Position numbers and translations under genes: made by a program. Shown here one piece after another: positions 28,819-39,265 of a DNA stretch of 64,000 nt; positions within the stretch are counted from its first letter, which is position 1; every line of letters begins with the position of its first letter. The stretch is taken from contig NZ_JAIGQB010000007.1 in NCBI RefSeq assembly GCF_021083185.1, positions 62,001 through 126,000 on the forward strand, written 5' to 3'. The DNA comes from Nocardioides furvisabuli (GTDB lineage: Bacteria > Actinomycetota > Actinomycetes > Propionibacteriales > Nocardioidaceae). The notes beneath the pieces were generated by a model, which searched no databases, was not told the origin of the DNA, and saw only the letters and a list, made by a program, of their open reading frames with translations.

Positions 28819-29811
28819 ATGCCGCAGCTGCCCGCCTGGTGTCGTGATGTCGCGTTCCTCGACGGATCGGCGCCGATCCCGATCGATCGCCCGTTCACTG
28901 CCGTCGAGGCCGATGTCGCCGGTGTGGCGGCCAGCCTGCGCCGCAGGCTCGTTGCGGGCGGGCTGCTCCGGCCGCTGCTCCGCGGGGTCTTCGTGGCATC
29001 CCACGTCCCCGACTCGCTGCGACTGCGGGTGGCGGCCGTCGAGCTGGTGCTCCCTCCGCACGTCGTGGTCGTCGACCGCACAGCGGCGTGGGTGCACGGT
29101 GTCGACGCGCTGCCACGGAGCGCGATCCACGAGATGCCGTCCCTCGACCTGTTCAGCCTCGCCGGAAGTCGCATGCGCCGAGCTGGCGTCAGGAGCGGAG
29201 TCCGTGAGCTGCTTCCACGCGACGTGGAGGAGGTCGAAGGAGTTCTCATCACCTCCCCGCTGCGTACCACGTGCGACCTCGGGCGGCTGCTGTGGAGGTA
29301 CGACGCACTGGCCGCCATCGACGGCTTCCTCCGCCTCGGCGTGGACCAGCGCCAGCTCCTCACTGAGGTCGACCGGTTCAAGGGGCACCGCGGCGTCGTA
29401 CAGCTGCGCCATCTCGCGCCGTTGGGCGACACCGGCGCGGAGTCGCCACCCGAGAGCGCGCTCCGGCTGCACTGGCACGAGTCAGGCATCCCCGTTCCGC
29501 CCGAGACGCAGATCTGGGAGTACGCCGATGACGGGACGCCACGGTTCCGGATCGACGTGGGAAGTCGTGAGGTGCGCTACGGCGCGGAGTACTTCGGCGA
29601 GCAGTTCCACGACGACGACGCGGGGAAGCACGACGACGAACGACTGTCGTGGTTGAGGACACGGCGCGCCTGGATGATGGACGTGTTCGTCAGGGAGGAC
29701 TGCTACGGCAACGAGCTCGGCGCCGGTGACCGACTCCGGGCCGGCTTCGAGTCGGCGCGGGCGACGTACGCCTCACGCAGCGTGACCATCATCGACCTCG
29801 CGCGCATGTGA
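28819..29811 (+). CDS. AbiEi-like / PD-(D/E)XK nuclease-fold protein between inverted repeats
   Basis: This 330-residue protein starts at ATG 28819, preceded by GGGCAGGG. The N-terminal half has the short winged-helix look of AbiEi-type antitoxin domains (LRRRLVAGGLLRPLLRGVFV, VVVDRTAAWVHGVDAL, SPLRTTCDLGRLL). The C-terminal part fits the Vsr/DUF559-like PD-(D/E)XK fold: ESPPESALRLHW, then PRFRIDVGSREV with Asp near residue 246, and AEYFGEQFH with Glu near 257. Usual relatives read EYDGxxHH; here the G is kept and the H pair is altered, so activity is uncertain. No toxin partner is adjacent. The gene is inserted between the convergent rbpA and pgl genes and is flanked on both sides by 31-bp repeat arrays in opposite orientation; its stop lies inside the first right-hand unit. 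Confidence 0.65.
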   Translation: MPQLPAWCRDVAFLDGSAPIPIDRPFTAVEADVAGVAASLRRRLVAGGLLRPLLRGVFVASHVPDSLRLRVAAVELVLPPHVVVVDRTAAWVHGVDALPRSAIHEMPSLDLFSLAGSRMRRAGVRSGVRELLPRDVEEVEGVLITSPLRTTCDLGRLLWRYDALAAIDGFLRLGVDQRQLLTEVDRFKGHRGVVQLRHLAPLGDTGAESPPESALRLHWHESGIPVPPETQIWEYADDGTPRFRIDVGSREVRYGAEYFGEQFHDDDAGKHDDERLSWLRTRRAWMMDVFVREDCYGNELGAGDRLRAGFESARATYASRSVTIIDLARM

Positions 29812-29894
29812 TGCGCAATGAAGTGCCCGGTCAGTCGCGCACAGCGCGAGGAACCGCCCGGTCGGCGGGGTTCAGCGCAAGAAACTGCCCGGTC
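29802..29894 (-). repeat. Three inverted 31-bp repeat units (right array)
   Basis: Units at 29802-29832, 29833-29863 and 29864-29894 are the reverse complement of the left-array unit. For example CAGCGCGAGGAACCGCCCGG is a near-exact inverse of unit 1, and GCGCAATGAAGTGCCCGGTC differs by one base from the inverse of unit 4. The first unit includes the stop of the enclosed gene; the last overlaps the first bases of the pgl stop. Confidence 0.9.
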
Positions 29895-30621
29895 AGGAGA
29901 GAGCGGAGGCGGCATCCTCGTCGAGCCACCACACGGTCTCCTCGCCGCGTACGCCGCGAGCGGGTGTCTCCTCGACCGACCCGTCCTCGGCGAGGGCGCG
30001 GGCGACGGCCTCGGCCTTGCCCTCACCGCTGGCGATGAACCACACCGCTCGGGAGCGCCCCAACGTCTCGAAGGTCAAGGTCACGCGGTCCGACGGCGGC
30101 TTGGGGGAGTCGTGCACCGCGACGGCGATCGCGTCGCGCGCGCTGAGGACGGGGTGCCCGGGGAAGAGCGAGGCGCAGTGCCCGTCCGGCCCGATCCCGA
30201 GCATCAGCACCTCGAAGGCACTGTCGCCGTGCTCGCGCAGGTCGGCACTGTAGGCGGCGGCTGCGTCCTCGGCGGTGGCGACCGCGTCGCTGGCCGGCAC
30301 CTCGTGGACGTTGGCCGGGTCGACGGCGACGTGGTCGAGCAACGCCTCGCGGGCCTGGCGCGCGTTGCGGTCGGGGGAGTCCGCAGGCACGAACCGCTCG
30401 TCACCCCACCAGAAGACCACGCGCGACCAGTCGAGCGAGGAGTCGGCCGCCCGCCGCGCGAGCTCGCGGTGCAGCGCCTCGGCGATGCTGCCACCGGTGA
30501 GCCCGACCTGCGGCACCTCACCACGCGCCTGGGCGGCCTCGAGCCGGTCGAGCAGGGCGGAGGCGATGTCGCCGACCAGGAGGTCGGCGTCGTCGTGGCG
30601 GCGGATCTCGGGGGCGCTCAC
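29893..30621 (-). CDS. pgl: 6-phosphogluconolactonase
   Basis: This 242-residue enzyme hydrolyses 6-phosphogluconolactone in the oxidative pentose phosphate pathway. It has the NagB/DevB-family blocks VGLTGGSIAEALHREL, VVFWWGDERFVPADSPDRNA, LMLGIGPDGHCASLFPGHP and SPKPPSDRVTLTFETL. The start is GTG 30621, overlapping the opcA stop (GTGA). It is the last gene of the six-gene operon. Its stop codon overlaps the final base pair of the right 31-bp repeat array, so the array reaches exactly to the gene. Confidence 0.95.
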   Translation of the reverse strand: MSAPEIRRHDDADLLVGDIASALLDRLEAAQARGEVPQVGLTGGSIAEALHRELARRAADSSLDWSRVVFWWGDERFVPADSPDRNARQAREALLDHVAVDPANVHEVPASDAVATAEDAAAAYSADLREHGDSAFEVLMLGIGPDGHCASLFPGHPVLSARDAIAVAVHDSPKPPSDRVTLTFETLGRSRAVWFIASGEGKAEAVARALAEDGSVEETPARGVRGEETVWWLDEDAASALS

Positions 30622-31529
30622 GTCGTGCTCCTCAGCTTGACGAGGCGTGCCGCGACATGGGCGTACACGTCGTCCTCGTCGAGTCGGCGCAGCTCCTCAG
30701 ACAGCAGCGCCGGGACCTCGCGCCGCTTCAGCGCGACGGGCCGGTCGGGCCGGTGGGGCGAGGAGAACGTGGCCAGTCGGCCGTCGGCACGCGAGATGCG
30801 GATCGCGCCTTCCTTGGTGTCCATGCTGACCTCCGTGATCCCTGGCCCGTCGGAGTTGGCGCGCGTGACCTCGACCTTGAGCCGATCGGTGAGCCACGCC
30901 ACGAGCAGGTCGGCGCTCGGGCTGACCCGCTCCGCGGTCACCTGTGCGCCGGTGACCTTGAGGGGGTGCTGGTCGAGTGCTGCTGCGAGCAGGGCGCGCC
31001 ACGGTGTCAGCCGGGTCCAGCTGAGGTCGGTGTTGCCGGGCGAGTAGTGCTGGCACTGGGCGAGCATCGCGGTCGCCTTGCCGCGCGAGACCGCGGCCGA
31101 GTCGGTGATCCGGCGCTGGGCCAGCGCGCCGAGCGGGTCTGATGCCGGGTCGGCAGGTGCCGAGGTGGGCCACCAGATGGCGACGGGGGAGTCGGGCAGG
31201 AGCAGGGGCAGCACCACTGACTCAGCGTGCTTGACCACCTCGCCCTTGAGTCGGATGAGCGCGGTCTCGCCGCCCCACCCGTCACCGCTGCCGACCTGCG
31301 CGTTGACCACGGCGGAGCCGCGGGCGTCGCCCAGGATCACGCCGAGCACGCGTGAGGGGTGCTCGCGCGAGGCCCGCTTGGCGGCCCGCATCGCCTCGGC
31401 GGCGTCGTCCTCGGGCGTCACGATGATCAGCGTCATCACCATGCCCATCGCGGGGCTGCCGGCGCGGGTGCGGGCGCGGACGAACTCCGCGGCGATCTTC
31501 GCCGAGTTGGTGTCGGTCAGCTCGATCAT
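30618..31529 (-). CDS. opcA: Glucose-6-phosphate dehydrogenase assembly protein OpcA
   Basis: This 303-residue protein is required for active, correctly assembled Zwf in actinobacteria and cyanobacteria. It has the family blocks MTLIIVTPEDDAAEAMRAAK, REHPSRVLGVI, SVVLPLLLPDSPVAIWWP and WTRLTPWRALLAAALDQHP. The start is ATG 31529, which overlaps the zwf stop by one base (TAATG). Its end overlaps pgl. Tight coupling on both sides fits a Zwf partner. Confidence 0.95.
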   Translation of the reverse strand: MIELTDTNSAKIAAEFVRARTRAGSPAMGMVMTLIIVTPEDDAAEAMRAAKRASREHPSRVLGVILGDARGSAVVNAQVGSGDGWGGETALIRLKGEVVKHAESVVLPLLLPDSPVAIWWPTSAPADPASDPLGALAQRRITDSAAVSRGKATAMLAQCQHYSPGNTDLSWTRLTPWRALLAAALDQHPLKVTGAQVTAERVSPSADLLVAWLTDRLKVEVTRANSDGPGITEVSMDTKEGAIRISRADGRLATFSSPHRPDRPVALKRREVPALLSEELRRLDEDDVYAHVAARLVKLRSTT

Positions 31530-33052
31530 TACGGCCTCCTCCAGGTGCGGCCGTCGCGGGCCAGCATCTTGTCTGCGGACGGCGGACCCCAGGTGCCGGA
31601 GTCGTACGCGTCGGGTCGGCCCTTCTTCGCCCAGTGATCGATGACCGGGTCGAGGAGCCTCCACGACAGCTCGACCTCCTCGTGGCGCGGGAAGAGCGGC
31701 GGGTCGCCGAGCAGGACGTCGAGGATGAGGCGCTCGTAGGCCTCGGCGCTCGCCTCGGTGAAGGAGCCACCGTAGGCGAAGTCCATGTTGACGTCGCGGA
31801 TCTCCATCGCGGTGCCCGGCACCTTCGAGCCGAAGCGCATCGTCATGCCCTCGTCGGGCTGGACCCGGATGACGAGGGCGTTCTGGGTGAGGTCCTCGGT
31901 CGCGGTCTGCGAGAACGGCAGGTGCGGCGCCTTCTTGAACACCACAGCGACCTCGGTGACGCGTCGACCCAGGCGCTTGCCGGTGCGGAGGTAGAACGGC
32001 ACGCCGGCCCAGCGCCGGGTCTCGACGTGGACGGTGATCGCGGCGAAGGTCTCGGTCGTCGAGGTCTTCTCGATGCCCTCCTCGTCGAGGAAGCCGGTCA
32101 CCTTCTCCCCGCCGGCCCAGCCGGGGGCGTACTGGCCGCGCGCGGTGGTCGTGTCGAGCCGCGGGGGCAGCTGGGCGGAGGCGAGCACCTTGAGCTTCTC
32201 GATGCGCAGGCTCTCGGCGTCGAAGGCGATCGGCTCCTCCATGGCGACCAGCGCCATCAGCTGGAGGAGGTGGTTCTGGATGACGTCGCGGGCGGCGCCG
32301 ATCCCGTCGTAGTAGCCGGCGCGGCCGCCGATGCCGATGTCCTCGGCCATCGTGATCTGCACGTGGTCGACGTAGTTGGCGTTCCAGATCGGCTCGAACA
32401 TGTTGTTCGCGAAGCGCATCGCGAGGATGTTCTGCACCGTCTCCTTGCCGAGGTAGTGGTCGATGCGGAAGATCGAGCCCGACGGGAAGACGTCGGCGAG
32501 GACGTCGTTGAGCTCACGCGCCGACTCGAGGTCGTGGCCGAAGGGCTTCTCCACGACCACGCGGCGCCACTGGTCCCCGGCGCGGTCGGCGAGGCCGTGC
32601 TTCTTGAGCTGGCCCACGACCGTGCCGAAGAACGACGGCGGGATCGCGAGGTAGAAGGCCATGTTGCCGCCGGTGCCTCGGAGCTGGTCGAGCTCCTCGA
32701 CGGTGCGGCGCAGCTGCTCGAAGGCGTCGTCGTCGTCGAAGTTGCCCGGCACGAAGCGGAAGCCCTCGGAGAGCTGGTTCCAGACCTCCTCGCGGAACGG
32801 CGTACGGGCGTGCTCCTTGACCGCGTCGTGCACGATCTGCGCGAAGTCCTGGTCGGCCCAGTCGCGGCGCGCGAAGCCGACGAGGCTGAAGCCCGGAGGC
32901 AGCAGGCCGCGGTTGGCGAGGTCGTAGATGGCCGGCATGACCTTCTTGCGCGACAGGTCGCCGGTGACGCCGAACAGCACCATCCCGCAGGGGCCGGCGA
33001 TGCGGGGGAGCCGGCGGTCCTGCGGGTCGCGCAGCGGGTTCACGTGCGTCAT
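31529..33052 (-). CDS. zwf: Glucose-6-phosphate 1-dehydrogenase
   Basis: This 507-residue enzyme makes 6-phosphogluconolactone and NADPH. The nucleotide-binding start is MVLFGVTGDLSRKKVMPAIYDL (about residues 24-45, shown only in part here as GVTGDLSRKK). The catalytic RIDHYLGKE is near residue 197, EKPFGHD is before it, and the substrate region is YLRTGKRLGRRVTEVAVVF. Length is normal. It precedes opcA (1-base overlap) and follows pgi by 64 bases in the minus-strand operon. Confidence 0.97.
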   Translation of the reverse strand: MTHVNPLRDPQDRRLPRIAGPCGMVLFGVTGDLSRKKVMPAIYDLANRGLLPPGFSLVGFARRDWADQDFAQIVHDAVKEHARTPFREEVWNQLSEGFRFVPGNFDDDDAFEQLRRTVEELDQLRGTGGNMAFYLAIPPSFFGTVVGQLKKHGLADRAGDQWRRVVVEKPFGHDLESARELNDVLADVFPSGSIFRIDHYLGKETVQNILAMRFANNMFEPIWNANYVDHVQITMAEDIGIGGRAGYYDGIGAARDVIQNHLLQLMALVAMEEPIAFDAESLRIEKLKVLASAQLPPRLDTTTARGQYAPGWAGGEKVTGFLDEEGIEKTSTTETFAAITVHVETRRWAGVPFYLRTGKRLGRRVTEVAVVFKKAPHLPFSQTATEDLTQNALVIRVQPDEGMTMRFGSKVPGTAMEIRDVNMDFAYGGSFTEASAEAYERLILDVLLGDPPLFPRHEEVELSWRLLDPVIDHWAKKGRPDAYDSGTWGPPSADKMLARDGRTWRRP

Positions 33053-33116
33053 GCGGGGTCCCCAGGTCGTTGTTCGGAGGAGCGGAGCGGGGGAGAAGAA
33101 CGTCGTGGGGTGCTCA

Positions 33117-34778
33117 TCAGCCTCGGTGCTCCTGGTAGTAGCCGATCAGGGACTGGGTGGAGGGGTCCTGCTCCGCGAGCACTCCGGTGTCGCCCGAGAC
33201 GGCGGGGCCGAGCTCCTGGGCGAGCTGCTTGCCGAGCTCGACGCCCCACTGGTCGAAGCTGTCGATGCCCCACACGGCGCCCTCGACGAAGGTGATGTGC
33301 TCGTAGAGCGCGACCAGCTGGCCCAGCACCCCGGGCGTCAGCAGCGGCGCCATGATCGAGGTCGTGGGCCGGTTGCCGGGGAACGTGCGGGCCGGCACGA
33401 GCGCCTCCTCCACCCCCTCGGCACGGACCTCGTCGGCGGTCTTGCCGAAGGCCAGCGCCTTGGTCTGGGCGAAGAAGTTGGCGAGGAACAGCTCGTGGAC
33501 GTCCACCTGCCGTCCGTCGACCTCGTCGACGAGGGGGTACGCCGGCCGCGCGAAGGCGATGAAGTCCGCCGGCACGAGTCGGGTGCCCTGGTGGATCAGC
33601 TGGTAGAAGGCGTGCTGGCCGTTGGTGCCGGGCTCGCCCCAGAAGACCTCGCCGGTGTCGTAGTCCACCGGCGTGCCGTCCCACCGCACACCCTTGCCGT
33701 TGGACTCCATCGTGAGCTGCTGGAGGTAGGCCGGGAAGCGGTGCAGCAGCTGGGAGTAGGGCAGCACCGCGTGGGTGTGGGCACCGAGGAAGTTGGTGTA
33801 CCAGACGTTGAGCAGTCCCATCCTCAGCGGCACGTTGGCTGCCGCAGGTGCCGTGCGGAAGTGCTCGTCCATCGCGTGGAAGCCCGCCAGCAGCTCGGCG
33901 AAGCGCTCAGGGCCGATCGCGATCACCAGCGAGAGGCCGATGGCCGAGTCCATCGAGTAGCGGCCGCCGACCCAGTCCCAGAAGCCGAAGGCGTTGTCGG
34001 TGTCGATGCCGAAGTCGGCGACCTTGTCGAGCGCGGTCGAGACGGCGACGAAGTGCTGCGCGACCGCTGCGTCGGCGTCGGTGCCGGCCGGGAGCTGCTC
34101 GAGCAGCCATGCCCTGCAGAGTCGGGCGTTGGTCAGCGTCTCCAGCGTCCCGAAGGTCTTGCTGGAGACGATGAACAGCGTCGTCTCGGGGTCGAGGCCG
34201 GACAGCGACTGCCCGGCGTCGGTCGGGTCGATGTTGCTGATGAAGCGGCAGGACAGGCCGTCCTGGCGGTAGGGCTCGAGCGCCTCGTAGGCCATCACCG
34301 GACCGAGGTCGGAGCCGCCGATGCCGATGTTGACGACCGTCTCGATGCGGCGCCCGGTGACCCCGGTCCACTCGCCCGAGCGCACGCGCTCCGCGAAGGC
34401 GTACGCCCGCTCGAGCACCTCGTGCACGTCGGCCACCACGTCCTGGCCGTCGACCGTCAGCGACGCGCCTGCCGGGAGACGGAGTGCGGTGTGGAGCACG
34501 GCGCGGTCCTCGGTGACGTTGATCCGCTCACCGGCGAGCATCGCGTCGCGGCGACCCAGGACGTCGACCTCGTCGGCGAGCGCCAGCAGCGCCGACTCGA
34601 CCTCCGCGTCGACGAGGTTCTTCGACAGGTCGACGTGCAGGTCACCGGCGACCAGGGTCTGCTCCTCGACCCAGTCGGGGGTGAGGGAGGAGCGCAGGTC
34701 GGGCTGGAAGGAGCCGGCCAGCCGAGCCAGCCGGCTCCACGCGGCCGTGGTGGTGGGGTCGACCGCGCCCGTGCTCAT
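33117..34778 (-). CDS. pgi: Glucose-6-phosphate isomerase
   Basis: This 553-residue enzyme interconverts glucose 6-phosphate and fructose 6-phosphate. Family signatures are [47 protein letters not shown] (split here for length) and the late [14 protein letters not shown]. The ATG 34778 overlaps the tal stop (ATGA). Its presence in the tkt-tal-zwf operon lets fructose 6-phosphate made by the non-oxidative branch return to Zwf, so the operon could run a cyclic NADPH-producing pathway. Confidence 0.95.
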   Translation of the reverse strand: MSTGAVDPTTTAAWSRLARLAGSFQPDLRSSLTPDWVEEQTLVAGDLHVDLSKNLVDAEVESALLALADEVDVLGRRDAMLAGERINVTEDRAVLHTALRLPAGASLTVDGQDVVADVHEVLERAYAFAERVRSGEWTGVTGRRIETVVNIGIGGSDLGPVMAYEALEPYRQDGLSCRFISNIDPTDAGQSLSGLDPETTLFIVSSKTFGTLETLTNARLCRAWLLEQLPAGTDADAAVAQHFVAVSTALDKVADFGIDTDNAFGFWDWVGGRYSMDSAIGLSLVIAIGPERFAELLAGFHAMDEHFRTAPAAANVPLRMGLLNVWYTNFLGAHTHAVLPYSQLLHRFPAYLQQLTMESNGKGVRWDGTPVDYDTGEVFWGEPGTNGQHAFYQLIHQGTRLVPADFIAFARPAYPLVDEVDGRQVDVHELFLANFFAQTKALAFGKTADEVRAEGVEEALVPARTFPGNRPTTSIMAPLLTPGVLGQLVALYEHITFVEGAVWGIDSFDQWGVELGKQLAQELGPAVSGDTGVLAEQDPSTQSLIGYYQEHRG

Positions 34779-35890
34779 GCCCGCGCGGCCTCGAGGGAGG
34801 CCGACAGGGTGGTCTGGAGCTCGTCCCAGGCGACGACGAACTTGTCGACGCCCTCCGCGATCAGCACCGCGATGACGTCGTCGTAGTCGATGCCCGCGTC
34901 GGCGAGCGCCTGCATGTGCGCGGCCGCGTCGTCGTAGAAGGGGCGTACGCGGTCCCCGCGCACCTCGCCGTGGTCGGCGACGGCGTCGAGGGTCTTCTCC
35001 GGCATGGTGTTGACGGTGTCCTCGACGACGAGGTCGACGACGTACATCGTGTCGTCGTAGTCGGGGTTCTTCACGCCGGTCGAGGCCCACAGCGGTCGCT
35101 GCTTGCGCGCCCCCTTGGCCGCGAGGGCCTCCCAGCGGGAGCCGGCGAAGAACTCCTCGTACATCTGGAACGCCAGGCGGGCGTTGGCCACGCCGGCCTT
35201 GCCGCGCAGGGCCGGGTCGGTGCCCGGACCCTCGGTGGTGGCCTCGAGGCGCTTGTCGATCTCGGAGTCCACGCGCGAGACGAAGAACGAGGCGACCGAG
35301 TGGATGTCGGCGAGCTCGTGGCCGTTCTCCAGCGCCTTCTCGAGGCCGGAGACGTAGGCCTCCATGACGTTGCGGTACTGCTCGAGGCCGAAGATCAGCG
35401 TCACGTTGACCGAGATGCCGGCGGCGATGGTCTCGGTGATGGCGGGCCAGCCGGCCTCGGTGCCGGGGATCTTGATCATCACGTTGGGCTGGTCGACGGT
35501 CTTCCACAGCGCGGCGGCCTCGGTGACGGTCTCGTCGGTCGAGTGGGCCAGGCCGGGGGAGACCTCGATGGAGACGCGGCCGTCGACGCCGTCGGTGGCG
35601 TCGAAGACCGGACGCATGACCTTGCAGGCCTCGCGCACGTCGTCGGTGGTGATGACCATCGTGGCGCGGTCGACGTCGGCGCCGTCGGCGGCGAGCTCGC
35701 GCACCTGGGCGTCGTAGCGCTCGCCGTCGGCGAGCGCGGCCTGGAAGATCGCCGGGTTGGACGTCACCCCGACCACGTTGCGGTTCTGCACGAGGTCGGC
35801 GAGGTTGCCGGTCTCGAGGCGCTCGCGGGACAGGTCGTCGAGCCAGATGGACACCCCGGCGTCGGCCAGGGCCTTGAGGCGGTCGTTCAT
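34775..35890 (-). CDS. tal: Transaldolase
   Basis: This 371-residue TIM-barrel enzyme transfers a dihydroxyacetone unit between sugar phosphates. It has the type seen in actinobacteria: [35 protein letters not shown], the Schiff-base Lys in [13 protein letters not shown], and [20 protein letters not shown]. The start is ATG 35890 with GGGAGGAAC upstream. It is coupled to pgi by a 4-base overlap and lies 41 bases after tkt. Confidence 0.97.
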   Translation of the reverse strand: MNDRLKALADAGVSIWLDDLSRERLETGNLADLVQNRNVVGVTSNPAIFQAALADGERYDAQVRELAADGADVDRATMVITTDDVREACKVMRPVFDATDGVDGRVSIEVSPGLAHSTDETVTEAAALWKTVDQPNVMIKIPGTEAGWPAITETIAAGISVNVTLIFGLEQYRNVMEAYVSGLEKALENGHELADIHSVASFFVSRVDSEIDKRLEATTEGPGTDPALRGKAGVANARLAFQMYEEFFAGSRWEALAAKGARKQRPLWASTGVKNPDYDDTMYVVDLVVEDTVNTMPEKTLDAVADHGEVRGDRVRPFYDDAAAHMQALADAGIDYDDVIAVLIAEGVDKFVVAWDELQTTLSASLEAARA

Positions 35891-35931
35891 GCGGGTTCCT
35901 CCCGTGGATGGGTCTGGACGGTCGTGGTCGC

Positions 35932-38061
35932 TCAGGCGTTGACGACGGCGACGCTGTCGCGCGCGGCGTCGGCGACGGCCTGGGCGGTGATGCCGACCTC
36001 GGTGTAGATCCGGGCGTAGTCGGCGGACGCGCCGTAGTGGTCGATGGAGATGATCCGGCCGTTGTCGCCGACGATCTCGCGCCAGCCCTGCTTGACGCCG
36101 GCCTCGACGGACACGCGCGCCTTCACGGTGGGGGGCAGGACGGTGTCGCGGTAGGACTCGTCCTGCTCCTCGAACCACTCCAGGCACGGCATCGACACCA
36201 CGCGGGCGTCGATGCCGTCCTCGGCGAGCAGCGCCCGCGCCTCGACGGCGAGCTGCACCTCCGAGCCGGTGCCGACGAGGATCACGTCAGGCGTGCCCTT
36301 GTCGGCGTCGAGCAGCACGTAGGCGCCGCGGGCAACGCCCTCGGTCGAGCCCCACGTCTGCCCGGAGTCGGCGTCCTCGCCGCGCGGGAAGACCGGCACG
36401 TTCTGGCGGGTCAGGGCCAGGGCGGCGGGGGAGTCGGTGCGACCCAGGATCGTCTGCCAGGCGGCGACGGTCTCGTTGGCGTCCGCGGGGCGTACGACGT
36501 CGAGGCCGGGCATGGCGCGCAGGGCGGCGAGGTGCTCGACCGGCTGGTGCGTCGGGCCGTCCTCGCCGAGGCCGATGGAGTCGTGGGTCCACACGTAGGT
36601 GACCGGCAGCTTGCTGAGCGCCGCCACGCGCACCGAGCCGCGCATGTAGTCGGAGAAGGTGAGGAACGTGCCACCGAAGACGCGGGTGAGCCGGTCGGCC
36701 GCGATGCCGTTCATGATCGCGCCCATGCCGTGCTCGCGGATGCCGAAGTGGAGGACCCGACCGGCGTGGGGGTCGGTGCTCCACTCGCCGACCTCGGCGA
36801 CCTCGGGACCGACGGAGGGGGCGCTGGTGATCGTGGTGTTGTTGGAGCCGGCGAGGTCGGCGGAGCCGCCCCACAGCTCGGGCAGCACCGGTGCCAGCGC
36901 GTTGATGACCTTGCCCGAGGCGGACCGGGTGGCGACGCCCTTGGCGTCGGCGGGGAAGGTCGGCAGCGTCTCGGCGAGGTCGGCGGGCATGGCGCGGCGC
37001 TTGAGCCGGTGCAGCAGCTCGGCGGACTCGGGGTGGGCGTCGGCCCAGGCGGCGTACGCCTCGTCCCATGCAGCACCCCAGGCTGACCCGCGCTCGCGCA
37101 GCTCGCGGGTGCGCTCGAGCACGCCCGGCGGGATCTCGAAGGTCTGGTCCGGGTCGAAGCCGAGGATCTTCTTGGTGGCGGCGACCTCCTCGGCGCCGAG
37201 GGCGCTGCCGTGGGCGGCCTCGGTGCCCTGGGCGTTGGGCGCCGGCCACGCGATGACCGTGTCGAGCACGATCAGCGAGGGCTGGTCGCTCACGTCGCGG
37301 GCCTTGCGGATGGCGGCGTAGAGGGCGGGGACGTCCTCGACGTAGTCGGTGCCGCCGTTGGTCCAGTCGACGGTCTGGACGTGCCAGCCGTAGGCCTCGT
37401 AGCGGGCGGCGACGTCCTCGGTGAAGGCGATGTCGGTGTCGCCCTCGATCGAGATCCGGTTGCGGTCGTAGATGAGGGTGAGGTTGCCGAGCTTCTGGGT
37501 GCCGGCGATCGAGCTCGCCTCGGAGCTGACGCCCTCCTGGAGGTCGCCGTCGGAGGCCAGGACGTAGACCTGGTGGTCGAAGAGGCCCTCGCCGGGCGCG
37601 GCGTCGGCGTCGAGCATGCCGTGGACGCGCCGTCCAGACAGGGCCATCCCGACGGCGTTGCCGACGCCCTGGCCCAGCGGTCCGGTCGTCACCTCGACGC
37701 CGGCGGTGTGGCCGAGCTCCGGGTGGCCCGGGGTCTTGGAGCCCCACGTGCGCAGCGCCTTCAGGTCGTCGAGCTCGAGGCCGAAGCCGCCGAGGTAGAG
37801 CTGGGTGTAGAGGGTGATCGAGCTGTGGCCGCACGACAGCACGAACCGGTCGCGGGCCATCCACTCCGGGTCGGCCGGGTCGTGGCGCATGACCTTCTGG
37901 AACAGCAGGTACGCCACCGGGGCGAGGCTCATCGCCGTGCCGGGGTGGCCGTTGCCGACCTTCTGGACCGCGTCCATCGCCAGGACCCGGGAGGTGTCGA
38001 CCGCGCGCTGGTCGACGTCGTCCCACTCGAGGGTGGTGGGCAGGGCGGACTTCTCGGTCAA
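35932..38061 (-). CDS. tkt: Transketolase
   Basis: This 709-residue thiamine-diphosphate enzyme moves two-carbon units in the non-oxidative pentose phosphate pathway. The N-domain has [16 protein letters not shown] and the ThDP motif [15 protein letters not shown]; the Pyr domain has [14 protein letters not shown] and [20 protein letters not shown] (in part). The start is a TTG at 38061 with GAGAGGA 7 bases upstream, a rare start codon for this window. It is the first gene of the minus-strand pentose phosphate operon and diverges from ctaB. Confidence 0.97.
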   Translation of the reverse strand: MTEKSALPTTLEWDDVDQRAVDTSRVLAMDAVQKVGNGHPGTAMSLAPVAYLLFQKVMRHDPADPEWMARDRFVLSCGHSSITLYTQLYLGGFGLELDDLKALRTWGSKTPGHPELGHTAGVEVTTGPLGQGVGNAVGMALSGRRVHGMLDADAAPGEGLFDHQVYVLASDGDLQEGVSSEASSIAGTQKLGNLTLIYDRNRISIEGDTDIAFTEDVAARYEAYGWHVQTVDWTNGGTDYVEDVPALYAAIRKARDVSDQPSLIVLDTVIAWPAPNAQGTEAAHGSALGAEEVAATKKILGFDPDQTFEIPPGVLERTRELRERGSAWGAAWDEAYAAWADAHPESAELLHRLKRRAMPADLAETLPTFPADAKGVATRSASGKVINALAPVLPELWGGSADLAGSNNTTITSAPSVGPEVAEVGEWSTDPHAGRVLHFGIREHGMGAIMNGIAADRLTRVFGGTFLTFSDYMRGSVRVAALSKLPVTYVWTHDSIGLGEDGPTHQPVEHLAALRAMPGLDVVRPADANETVAAWQTILGRTDSPAALALTRQNVPVFPRGEDADSGQTWGSTEGVARGAYVLLDADKGTPDVILVGTGSEVQLAVEARALLAEDGIDARVVSMPCLEWFEEQDESYRDTVLPPTVKARVSVEAGVKQGWREIVGDNGRIISIDHYGASADYARIYTEVGITAQAVADAARDSVAVVNA

Positions 38062-38174
38062 CGCGGTTCCTCTCGGTGGAGTGCGGCCCGGGACTCGGGC
38101 TGGAGCTCGGGCTGGAGTGCAGGATCACAGGGGCACGAGGTGGCCTCGACTGCGAGCCTATCGCCGTGGCCGAG

Positions 38175-38180
38175 TAGACT
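38175..38180 (+). promoter_or_regulatory. Possible -10 box (TAGACT) for ctaB
   Basis: TAGACT in the 238-base gap between divergent tkt and ctaB. If used, it gives a leader of about 110 bases before GTG 38300, or about 30 before the alternative ATG 38216. Confidence 0.35.
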
Positions 38181-38299
38181 CGACCCCGCCCGACGGGCCG
38201 TCCGGATGTCGGTTCATGTGCTCCTCATCCACCTCGGTTCCCCGAAGTCGGGATCGCATCCGTCCTGTCCCGCTCCCTCCTGTCACCGAGGTCCCCACC

Positions 38300-39259
38300 G
38301 TGTCCCACGCCGGCCCGCACGCAGCATCCGCGCGGCCGTCGACCGGTGACGAGCCCGGGAGCGAGGGACCGCCGACCTGGCGCGACGTCGTCGCGGCCTA
38401 CGTCGGACTGACCAAGCCGCGCGTGATCGAGCTGCTGCTGCTCACGACCGTGCCGGTCATGTTCTTCGCCGAGCGTGGCATCCCCGCCCTCGGCCTGGTG
38501 GTGGCGACCGTGATCGGCGGCTCGCTGTCCGCGGGCTCGGCGTCGGCCTACAACTGCGTCTACGACCGCGACATCGACGAGCAGATGCGGCGTACGCGTC
38601 GCCGGGCACTGCCGCGGCACATGGTGTCGCCGGTCTCCGCGCTCGTCTTCGCCACGGTGCTGGCGGTGCTGTCGACCGTGGTGCTGGGCTTCTGGGTCAA
38701 CTGGCTCTCTGCCGGGCTCTCGCTCCTGGCCAACGCCTTCTACGTCTTCGTCTACACGATGCTGCTCAAGCGGCGCACGACGCAGAACATCGTCTGGGGC
38801 GGCCTCGCCGGGTGCTTCCCGGCACTCATCGGCTGGACCGCGGTCACCAACGAGCTGGCGTGGACGCCGGTGGTGCTGTTCCTCGTCGTCTTCTTCTGGA
38901 CCCCGCCCCACACCTGGGCCCTGGCGCTGCGCTACCGCGAGGACTACCGCAACGTCGACGTCCCGATGCTGCCGGTCGTGAAGCCCGCCGCAGAGGTGGG
39001 CCGACAGGTGGTCGTCTACAGCTGGGTGATGGTGGCGACCTCGCTGCTGCTGTGGCCCGTGGCCGGCACCAGCCTCGTCTATCCCGTGGCCGCCGCTGTG
39101 CTGGGCGCGGTCTTCCTGGTGGAGGCCCACCGCATGTGGGGCCGCGCGAAGCGTTCCGACGCGCTGTCCGAGATCAACCCGATGCGCCTGTTCCACGCAT
39201 CGAACCTCTACCTCTCGCTGCTGTTCGTCGCGGTCGCGCTCGACCCGCTGCTGGGCTGA
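38300..39259 (+). CDS. ctaB: Protoheme IX farnesyltransferase (heme O synthase)
   Basis: This 319-residue polytopic membrane enzyme adds farnesyl to heme b, making heme O for cytochrome oxidase. It has a UbiA-type fold with about nine TM helices. The two Asp-rich motifs are NCVYDRDIDEQMRRTRRRAL and YREDYRNVDVPMLPVV. The start is GTG 38300; in-frame ATG 38216 would add 28 residues. The order tkt-ctaB is conserved in actinobacteria. The next enzyme, heme A synthase, lies convergent 6 bases downstream. Confidence 0.95.
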   Translation: MSHAGPHAASARPSTGDEPGSEGPPTWRDVVAAYVGLTKPRVIELLLLTTVPVMFFAERGIPALGLVVATVIGGSLSAGSASAYNCVYDRDIDEQMRRTRRRALPRHMVSPVSALVFATVLAVLSTVVLGFWVNWLSAGLSLLANAFYVFVYTMLLKRRTTQNIVWGGLAGCFPALIGWTAVTNELAWTPVVLFLVVFFWTPPHTWALALRYREDYRNVDVPMLPVVKPAAEVGRQVVVYSWVMVATSLLLWPVAGTSLVYPVAAAVLGAVFLVEAHRMWGRAKRSDALSEINPMRLFHASNLYLSLLFVAVALDPLLG

Positions 39260-39265
39260 CCCGCG

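Noticed and set aside
35891..35931. Separate promoter between tkt and tal
   Set aside because: The 41-base gap shows only a ribosome-binding site (GGGAGGAAC); no convincing -10 was seen.
38207..38349. Small upstream reading frame before ctaB
   Set aside because: It overlaps the ctaB start in another frame, lacks a ribosome-binding site and has a coding pattern typical of shadow frames.
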